Assembly (NCBI RefSeq): GCF_036227225.1
Contig: NZ_CP109444.1
Coordinates: 2,523,501-2,587,500 of the forward strand
Source of the DNA: Streptomyces sp. NBC_01478
Lineage (GTDB): Bacteria > Actinomycetota > Actinomycetes > Streptomycetales > Streptomycetaceae
Direction: 5' to 3'
DNA length: 64,000 nucleotides
The translations under genes were made by a program, and so were the position numbers. The notes beneath the pieces are model-generated. The model saw only the letters and a program-made list of their open reading frames with translations. It was not told where the DNA came from and ran no database searches. Shown here piece after piece: positions 59,730 to 64,000 of this stretch. Position 1 is the first letter of the stretch. Each line of letters begins with the position of its first letter.

Positions 59730-59763
59730 CGGCCGCCCCGGCGCGAGGTTGCCGGGGCGGCCG
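59730..59763 (-). terminator. Terminator of the glycerophosphodiesterase gene
   Basis: Perfect 13-bp stem CGGCCGCCCCGGC / GCCGGGGCGGCCG with an eight-base loop, between glpQ and the sigma-factor start. Confidence 0.75.
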
Positions 59764-59789
59764 TCTGTCACTCCAACGGGGCGCGGGGC

Positions 59790-60974
59790 TCAGCCGTTGA
59801 CGAAGTCCGCGCGGGCGAGCAGACCGGTGTCGGCGTTGTCCGTGAAGACACCGTCGATGCCCGTGGCGAAGTAGCGCTTGAAGGCGCCGAACGCGTCGCC
59901 GTAGGCGTCCACGGCGGTGCCCTTGCGGTACTCCAGCGGCAGGAAGGGGTTCTCGTTGCGCATGGTGTAGGGGTGCAGGATCAGGCCGGCCTTGTGCGCG
60001 TCGGCGACCAGGGTGGTCTCCTTGTTCAGGCTGCCGTCGGCGTTCTTCGTGATGATCAGGTCGAGCGTCGGGCCCAGGCCCTGCGCGTACGTCGCGATCT
60101 CGGCGAGGCCTTGGGGTTTGACCAGGTCGTCGACCGTGCGCGGGTCGCCCTGGTCGATGAAGTCGAAGGGCCGGGTGCCCGTACCGGACAGCAGCACGAC
60201 CAGGTTGTTGCGGACGAGCTTGCTGATCTTCTGGATGCTGGTCGGCTCGAAGGACTGGATGAGGACCGGCGAGGTCCGCTTGTCCTTGCCGTGCTTGCGC
60301 AGGGCCGTCGAGAGCAGCTTCTCCATCTCGAACCCGCGCTTGCGGAAGTAGGTGGGGTGCTTCATCTCGGGGTAGATCCAGACCTGCTTGCCGCGCTTGC
60401 GGGTCTGCTCGTCCTGCCACTTGAGGACCTCTTCGAAGGTGGGGATCTCCCAGCGGCCGTTGTAGAGCATGTTGTGCGGGCGGTTGGCCGGAATGCGCTC
60501 GATCGCGCGCAGGGTCTTCAGCTCGGCGAGCGTGAAGTCCTCGGTGAACCAGCCGGTCGTGGAGACACCGTCGAGCAGCTTGGTGGTCTTGCGGCTCGCG
60601 AACTCGGGGTGGTCGGCGACGTTGGTCGTGCCGCCGATCTCCGGCTCGTGCCGGCAGACCAGGTGACCGTCCTTGGTGGGGACGAGGTCACCGGCCTCGA
60701 CGATGTCGGCACCCAGGTCCAGGGCCAGGTTGTACGAGCCGAAGGTGTGCTCCGGACGGTAGCCGCTGGTGCCGCGGTGGCCGACGATCGTCGGCTTGGG
60801 CAGGTCCTTCAGACCGCCGCTCCCGTGGCGGGCCGTCGTGGCCTCGGCGGCTCTCGCCGACCCGGCGGGCCCCAGTGCGGCCACTCCCGCGCCGAGCACG
60901 GCGGCGCCCAGCAGCGCCCGTCGTCCAGTGCCGTTGGTTCGCTCGTTCGGCCCCTGCGTTCCCTGCGTGTCCAT
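59790..60974 (-). CDS. glpQ: Secreted glycerophosphodiester phosphodiesterase
   Basis: 394 residues. Twin-arginine signal (GRRALLGAAVLGAGVAAL) with cleavage near ARA-A. Catalytic marks of GDPD enzymes: VGHRGTSGYRPEHTFGSYNLA (His, Arg, Glu), DIVEAGDLVPTKDGHLVCRH. Releases glycerol 3-phosphate from deacylated phospholipids and teichoic acids outside the cell. ATG at 60974. PHO-box-like repeats stand about 195 bases upstream, and S. coelicolor glpQ1 is known to be PhoP controlled, so phosphate starvation is the likely signal. The EAGD in place of the usual E-x-D is noted. Confidence 0.93.
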   Translation of the reverse strand: MDTQGTQGPNERTNGTGRRALLGAAVLGAGVAALGPAGSARAAEATTARHGSGGLKDLPKPTIVGHRGTSGYRPEHTFGSYNLALDLGADIVEAGDLVPTKDGHLVCRHEPEIGGTTNVADHPEFASRKTTKLLDGVSTTGWFTEDFTLAELKTLRAIERIPANRPHNMLYNGRWEIPTFEEVLKWQDEQTRKRGKQVWIYPEMKHPTYFRKRGFEMEKLLSTALRKHGKDKRTSPVLIQSFEPTSIQKISKLVRNNLVVLLSGTGTRPFDFIDQGDPRTVDDLVKPQGLAEIATYAQGLGPTLDLIITKNADGSLNKETTLVADAHKAGLILHPYTMRNENPFLPLEYRKGTAVDAYGDAFGAFKRYFATGIDGVFTDNADTGLLARADFVNG

Positions 60975-61169
60975 GAAACCTCCTGCGCGTCGCCCCGTCG
61001 GTGCGCGCCGATCGTAGGTGCGCGTACATGACGAACGGGAGACCTCGGCCGGAACACGACGGTGACGCTGGATGTCGTACGGACGGACAGGTTTGACACG
61101 CCATCAGCAAGGTACGCGAGATGTGTCACAACATGGCGGCCCGGTTACGGGACGACTCCGGAGCGACAC

Positions 61170-61212
61170 CGCAGGTAAACGTGCGTCAACACTGCGTAAG
61201 ACCTCGGTGAAC
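61170..61212 (-). promoter_or_regulatory. PHO-box-like direct repeats
   Basis: On the minus strand four units follow each other at 10-11-bp steps: GTTCACCGAGG, TCTTACGCAGT, GTTGACGCACG and GTTTACCTGCG. They fit the PhoP consensus of 11-nt direct repeats starting GTTCA. Nothing else recognised in 60975-61169 except ATGTGTCACAACAT (61121-61134), a partial palindrome. Confidence 0.6.
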
Positions 61213-61294
61213 CCGATGTGCAATAGGCACGGGACCGCGAGTATCGTCCTCACCTGCACAGTTTTATATCGACCCCTTGACACCGGAGGGCCCG

Positions 61295-61966
61295 TTGTCC
61301 CGCTTCGTGCTCATCAAGGCAGTGCTCGGACCGATCATGCGCCTGATGTTCCGCACACGGGTGGAGGGCGCGGAACACATCCCCGGTGACGGACCGGTGA
61401 TCCTGGCCGGCAACCACCTCACGTTCATCGACTCGATGATCCTTCCGCTGGTCTGCAACCGGCAGGTGCTCTTCATCGGCAAGGACGAGTACGTCACCGG
61501 CAAGGGGTTCAAGGGCCGCCTCATGGCCTGGTTCTTCACCGGCGTCGGCATGATCCCGGTCGACCGGGACGGCGCGAACGGCGGCGTCGCCGCGCTGATG
61601 ACCGGCCGCCGCATCCTGGAGGAGGGCAAGGTCTTCGGCATCTACCCCGAGGGCACGCGGTCCCCCGACGGGCGGCTGTACCGGGGGCGCACGGGTATCG
61701 CCCGGCTCACCATGATGACCGGGGCGCCGGTCGTTCCGTTCGCGATGATCGGCACGGACAAGCTGCAGCCGGGGGGTGCGGGGATTCCGCGGCCCGGACG
61801 TGTAACCGTTCGCTTCGGTGAGGCGATGGAGTTTTCACGGTATGAGGGGATGGACCGGGACCGGTATGTGCTGCGGGCTGTGACCGACTCCGTGATGACC
61901 GAGGTCATGCGGTTGTCGGGGCAGGAGTACGTGGATATGTACGCGACGAAGGCGAAGGCCGCCTGA
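61295..61966 (+). CDS. plsC: 1-acyl-glycerol-3-phosphate acyltransferase (PlsC family)
   Basis: 223 residues. HX4D motif NHLTFIDSM, VFGIYPEGTRSPDG and PVVPFAMIGTDKL, the ordered blocks of PlsC acyltransferases that make phosphatidic acid at the membrane. TTG at 61295 is chosen because GGAGGG stands four bases before it; the TTG at 61277 lacks this. Divergent from glpQ, so it may share the PHO-box region. Confidence 0.92.
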   Translation: MSRFVLIKAVLGPIMRLMFRTRVEGAEHIPGDGPVILAGNHLTFIDSMILPLVCNRQVLFIGKDEYVTGKGFKGRLMAWFFTGVGMIPVDRDGANGGVAALMTGRRILEEGKVFGIYPEGTRSPDGRLYRGRTGIARLTMMTGAPVVPFAMIGTDKLQPGGAGIPRPGRVTVRFGEAMEFSRYEGMDRDRYVLRAVTDSVMTEVMRLSGQEYVDMYATKAKAA

Positions 61967-61985
61967 CCTGACTCCAACTCCCCTG

Positions 61986-62021
61986 GGCCGTGCGCACCTT
62001 GGTGGTGCGGGCGGCCTTTTT
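61986..62021 (+). terminator. Terminator of plsC
   Basis: Stem GGCCGTGCGCACC / GGTGCGGGCGGCC with loop TTGG and a TTTTT run, 20 bases past the stop. Confidence 0.85.
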
Positions 62022-62049
62022 GGGTTTTGGGCGGATGCGGGGGGATGCC

Positions 62050-64000
62050 GTGGCGGTGCAAGAGCTGGATCTTGATGAGTTGGTGCGGGCGTCTTTGGTG
62101 GCTATCCGTTGGGAGGGGGACGGTCTGCCCAGGGGCAGCGGATTCTTCGTGGCGCCCGGCCTCGTACTGACAGCCAGCCACGTGATCCCGGCTCCCTCCG
62201 AGGGGTCCGCCGAGATCCGTTTCCCCGGCGGTGTCTCACGCGCGGAGGTCGTGTGGTCGCTCCCGCTCGACGTGGGGAGCGGTCTCGACATGGCCCTCGT
62301 TCGGCTCACCGAACCCCTGGAACACGCATGCGTGCGCCTCTCCGACCGTCGACTGGAGCCCGGCGACCGCTTGTGGGCCTATGGCTTCGTCGCGGGAAAG
62401 AGTCCCCACTCGACGGAAATATGGAACAGCACATTCAACTACCAGGGTCGTCAAGGCCTGTCGTGGCGCCTGGCGGGCGACCGCCTCCCCAGGGGAATGA
62501 GTGGCGGGCCCGTCGTCGATCCCGTGGGTGCCGGAGCGTGCGCCATTGTGACCGGCATGAGGCGGGGCGAGTCGGACGGGCTCGCCATCCCCTTGTCCGC
62601 CCTCCAGGAAACAAGAGATCCCGCAGACGCCGAACGCCTACGCGAGTTGTGGACCCTGCACGACGAATACCACCTACGCCGCCAACGCGGCCCCGCCGCC
62701 CCGTCATACGCCGAACTACGGCGTGCGCGGACCTGGGCCCCCGCCCCCGACGGCACCCGCTCCCTCGCCGGTCTCGGCAGTGACCGCCCCAGCGTCGTCG
62801 ATCTCCTCGGCAACGAGGGTCACGTAGACATGCTCGCCACCCTCTCCGTGGCGCTCGACACCGACCCCCCGCTCGCCATCGCCCTGTTGGGCGAGTGGGG
62901 CGTCGGCAAGTCGAGCACGATGGACCAGATGCATGCGCAGGTCGCCGGTCTCACCGAACGCGCCCGCAGGCAGCCGGAGTTGAGATCGGCGTTCGCGGTG
63001 AATGTCCGTCAGGTGCGGTTCAACGCCTGGCACTACGCCGAGGAGCATCTGTGGACGGGGCTGGTCGACCACCTGTTCAGGGAGCTGGCCCGTGACCCCG
63101 CAGCGGAGGAACTGCCGGGCGCCGAGGCCGAGTTGCCCAGAGATCGGCGCAAGCGGCTGAAGTCGGCGCTCGACCGGGCCACGGCCGAGGCCGACCGGCT
63201 CCGTGCGGTCAAGGATCTCGCGGAACAGGACGCCCCCACAGGCCGGTTGAGCGGACTCGGCTCGCCCCGGCGGATCCTGCGGGTGCTGCGCGCCGAGGCG
63301 GTGACGGTGGCGAAGTCCCTGTGGACCAACAGGGGGATCCTGGCCGCACGGGTCGCCGTCCTCGCCGTATCCCTGGCGCTGTGGCAGTGGGCGGGGAACC
63401 GGCTGTCGGCTCTACTGCCCCTCGCCCTGGGGCTGGGCGCGTCGGTGAAACCCCTGTGGCAGCGGGCAGTCGGGCTGCACAAGAAGGTGCGCGCGGTCGG
63501 TCAGGGCGCGGACGAGCGGCTCGACAAGGATCTGCGTGAGGCCGGTGAACAGGTTGCCGCGCTGACGGATCAACTCGTGCAGGTGGACGCGGCGTTCAGG
63601 TTCTCGGCGCTGTTGAAGGAGCGTGCGGACCACGGCGCCGCGTATGTGCCGTACCGCAGTCTGCTCAGTCAGGTCCGCCGCGATCTGGAGCAGATGCAGA
63701 AGGATCTCGGCGAGGCGCACCAGGAGTTCCGGCAGCGGGTGGGCGACCTCTCGGCGTCCGCCGCGATCCCGCCGTTGCAGCGGATCATCCTCTACATCGA
63801 CGACCTGGACCGCTGTCCGCCGGAGCGGGTGGTCGAGGTGCTGGCCGCGGTGCATCTCATGCTCGCCCTCGAACTGTTCGTCGTGGTCGTCGCGGTGGAC
63901 GCCCGCTGGCTGCTCTCGGCGCTGAAGACGCACTACCGGGAGCTGTTCGGCCCGCCGATCCCGGCGCCGGACGGAGTCGGCCCGGCGATGGACAGTGTCG
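62050..64000 (+). CDS. Trypsin-like protease fused to a KAP P-loop NTPase (partial)
   Basis: 650 codons, open at the right edge. Residues 1-185 are a trypsin-like serine protease with all three catalytic residues: His44 in LTASHV, Asp80 in LDMALV, Ser151 in GMSGGPVVD. No signal peptide, so cytoplasmic. After a linker, a KAP-family NTPase: Walker A GEWGVGKSS (281-289), KAP motif FNAWHYAEE (324-332), two hydrophobic segments (about 428-466) inserted between Walker A and B, as in KAP NTPases, a coiled region, and Walker B LYIDDLDRCPPERV (581-594). GTG at 62050 follows GGGGGG. KAP includes PifA, a phage-exclusion protein, so a conflict role is plausible. Confidence 0.88.
   Translation, partial: MAVQELDLDELVRASLVAIRWEGDGLPRGSGFFVAPGLVLTASHVIPAPSEGSAEIRFPGGVSRAEVVWSLPLDVGSGLDMALVRLTEPLEHACVRLSDRRLEPGDRLWAYGFVAGKSPHSTEIWNSTFNYQGRQGLSWRLAGDRLPRGMSGGPVVDPVGAGACAIVTGMRRGESDGLAIPLSALQETRDPADAERLRELWTLHDEYHLRRQRGPAAPSYAELRRARTWAPAPDGTRSLAGLGSDRPSVVDLLGNEGHVDMLATLSVALDTDPPLAIALLGEWGVGKSSTMDQMHAQVAGLTERARRQPELRSAFAVNVRQVRFNAWHYAEEHLWTGLVDHLFRELARDPAAEELPGAEAELPRDRRKRLKSALDRATAEADRLRAVKDLAEQDAPTGRLSGLGSPRRILRVLRAEAVTVAKSLWTNRGILAARVAVLAVSLALWQWAGNRLSALLPLALGLGASVKPLWQRAVGLHKKVRAVGQGADERLDKDLREAGEQVAALTDQLVQVDAAFRFSALLKERADHGAAYVPYRSLLSQVRRDLEQMQKDLGEAHQEFRQRVGDLSASAAIPPLQRIILYIDDLDRCPPERVVEVLAAVHLMLALELFVVVVAVDARWLLSALKTHYRELFGPPIPAPDGVGPAMDSV

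Overview
This is a stretch of very GC-rich actinobacterial chromosome, almost certainly from a Streptomyces. The evidence is the codon usage, frequent GTG and TTG starts, four-base gene overlaps, a complete ssgB sporulation gene, phosphatidylinositol-mannoside genes, and two kinds of intergenic repeat typical of the genus. From memory, the gene order resembles the core region of the S. coelicolor chromosome from about pdxT through ssgB to glpQ1. That synteny was not checked.

Layout. 0-6.2 kb (minus strand): pdxST for vitamin B6, a LemA-like protein, a decayed formylglycine-generating-enzyme (SUMF1) pseudogene with two operator-like sites, then the overlapping pgsA / acyltransferase / pimA operon for phosphatidylinositol mannosides. 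A 1 kb array of degenerate repeats lies between pdxS and the LemA-like gene. 6.5-18.8 kb: an EF-G-like GTPase, an unknown membrane protein, a HIT protein, a K+ channel, thrS, an unknown protein overlapping a DUF4365 protein, a DnaQ-like exonuclease and a DUF2207 membrane protein. 18.9-33.2 kb: a variable-looking block between two identical tRNA-Val(CAC) genes. It holds a SRPBCC protein, a large membrane protein with an IS630-type element sitting exactly in its stop codon, a two-component system next to a secreted peptidoglycan-binding protein, and an exo-rhamnogalacturonan-lyase-like gene with a YesL protein and a sugar ABC transporter.

33.2-47 kb: a TIGR02611 protein, ssgB, a CGNR protein, small membrane proteins, a DsbA-like protein, GNATs, pabC/pabB-like genes, a Gly-Cys-Val-Val-Val tRNA cluster with its own promoter and terminator, an APH-fold kinase, a Ser/Thr kinase, a NUDIX protein, a SpoU methyltransferase and siroheme synthase. 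47-52.4 kb: cobalamin genes, including a BluB-CobT fusion with a roughly 690-residue low-complexity N-terminal extension, and cobL. 53.3-57.1 kb: a methionine ABC transporter (metN-metI-metQ-metQ), preceded by a 28-codon ORF rich in Cys and Met codons that looks like an attenuator leader peptide. 57.2-62 kb: a HAD phosphatase, small membrane proteins, a GNAT, an ECF-like sigma factor, a secreted glycerophosphodiesterase with PHO-box-like repeats upstream, and an acyltransferase.

The window ends inside a large gene that fuses a trypsin-like protease to a KAP-type P-loop NTPase with membrane segments. This is the best candidate for a biological-conflict (defence) component. The candidate methionine/cysteine leader peptide is the most interesting regulatory signal.
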